Part shown: positions 63,389-64,000 of the stretch, piece after piece
How positions within the stretch are numbered: the stretch's first letter is position 1
Layout: each line of letters starts with the position of its first letter
Assembly (NCBI RefSeq): GCF_002165575.1
Contig: NZ_MXQF01000001.1
Coordinates: 124,001 to 188,000 of the forward strand
Origin: Pseudoalteromonas sp. A601
Lineage (GTDB): Bacteria; Pseudomonadota; Gammaproteobacteria; Enterobacterales; Alteromonadaceae
Direction: 5' to 3'
Length of the DNA stretch: 64,000 bases
Made by a program: the position numbers and the translations under genes
Notes under the pieces: generated by a model
Seen by the model: only the letters and a program-made list of their open reading frames with translations
Database searches by the model: none
What the model was told of the DNA's origin: nothing

Positions 63389-64000
63389 TTATTCAGCTTT
63401 GTCATCAAGGTTTGTTTCATCTTTTTGCGATGATTCTTGATCTTTATTCTCAGGTTCAGCTTTTACTTGGGCTGGTGCTGGCTTTTTATCGTCTGTGTCA
63501 CGTCTGTCATGCGCATCGCGAGGCTCGCGCACTGGTTGACGTGCCATTAAGTCATCAATTTGTTTTGCATCAATTGTTTCATACTTCATTAATGCATCTT
63601 TCATCGAATGTAAGATATCGATATTCTCTTTAAGAATATCCTCAGCACGTTGGTAGTTTCTATCAGAAAACAAACGTACTTCAGTATCAATTACTTTTGC
63701 AGTTTCATCCGACATGCTCATAGCACGGCCTCCGCCGCCACCCATGTACATTTCATTCTGATCTTCTGCATAAAGTAATGGCCCAAGCTTTTCACTCAAA
63801 CCCCACTGAGTAACCATTTTACGCGCAATATCAGTTGCCCTTTCAATATCGTTACTCGCACCTGTGGTTACTTTATCTTCACCGTAGATAAGTGCTTCTG
63901 CAATACGTCCACCATAAAGGCTTGAAATCATTGACTCAAGCAACTCTTTTGAATGACTAACACGGTCTTGCTCTGGTAAGTACATAGTTACACCAAGGGC
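63389..64000 (-). CDS. ftsH: ATP-dependent zinc metalloprotease FtsH, C-terminal part (5' end cut by window edge)
   Basis: The frame enters at the right edge with [12 protein letters not shown], matching the region just after the M41 protease zinc site (the GRALGVT...P block). It continues with [20 protein letters not shown] and [20 protein letters not shown], where the third zinc ligand is in the conserved ELYGGR/ATNDIERAT region. About 203 residues lie in the window; the AAA+ and membrane parts are outside. The acidic/Lys-rich tail (about the last 45 residues) is variable in the family. The neighbours folP and glmM confirm the standard order. Confidence 0.97.
   Translation of the reverse strand, partial: ALGVTMYLPEQDRVSHSKELLESMISSLYGGRIAEALIYGEDKVTTGASNDIERATDIARKMVTQWGLSEKLGPLLYAEDQNEMYMGGGGGRAMSMSDETAKVIDTEVRLFSDRNYQRAEDILKENIDILHSMKDALMKYETIDAKQIDDLMARQPVREPRDAHDRRDTDDKKPAPAQVKAEPENKDQESSQKDETNLDDKAE

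Overview
The window comes from the chromosome of a marine gammaproteobacterium, most likely Pseudoalteromonas or a close relative in the Alteromonadales. This rests on gene content and order (psp-sap superlocus, tig-clpP-clpX-lon-hupB-ppiD, ftsH-folP-glmM-tpiA-secG-tRNA-Leu), the moderately AT-rich base composition, phhAB, and abundant short intergenic repeats. No rRNA, prophage, CRISPR array or intact insertion sequence was seen.

Layout. 1-9.5 kb: a truncated MYG1-like gene, a foldback MITE-like repeat, a YgjP-type metalloprotein, then a signalling block (MHYT hybrid kinase with HPt and an HD-GYP response regulator; on the other strand a stand-alone receiver with a PilZ protein) around small enzymes and rlmI. 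9.5-17.1 kb: hrpA, a DMT exporter, phhAB and a methionine gamma-lyase. 17.2-27.6 kb: ycjXF and pspABC facing pspF and sapABCDF, with a good sigma-54 promoter for pspA. 27.6-34.9 kb: the most accessory region. It holds a Fic protein and then two direct copies of a roughly 270-bp repeat bracketing a LytS/LytTR two-component operon whose kinase is broken, a lipoprotein hydrolase, an AraC remnant and an AT-rich secreted serine hydrolase.

34.9-43.5 kb is the proteostasis cluster: ppiD, hupB, lon, clpX, clpP and tig, all on the minus strand. It is followed by eleven perfect copies of an 8-bp tandem repeat and a five-gene tRNA operon (Pro-Arg-His-Pro-Pro in transcription order) with a clear stable-RNA promoter. 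44.8-59 kb: folD, an aromatic/aspartate aminotransferase, a partner-switching module (STAS plus REC-PP2C-kinase, CrsA/CrsR-like) with a GAF protein, yciH, a secreted esterase, ggt, a GNAT enzyme, a small lipoprotein, an unrecognised membrane protein, a porin with a small phosphate-binding-like periplasmic protein, and a convergent chemoreceptor. 59.7-64 kb: tRNA-Leu, secG, tpiA, glmM, folP and the 3' part of ftsH.

How parts work together. Psp, Sap and YcjXF form an envelope-stress and peptide-import superlocus. Lon, ClpXP, trigger factor and PpiD cover folding and proteolysis. The HD-GYP and PilZ genes point to cyclic-di-GMP control. No complete system could be shown to be wholly new. The best candidates for follow-up are the repeat-bounded island with its broken kinase, the 8-bp tandem array beside tig and the tRNAs, the STAS/PP2C/GAF cluster, and the porin/binding-protein/chemoreceptor group. 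Many start codons were moved from the longest reading frame to a better ribosome site, as stated in the entries.
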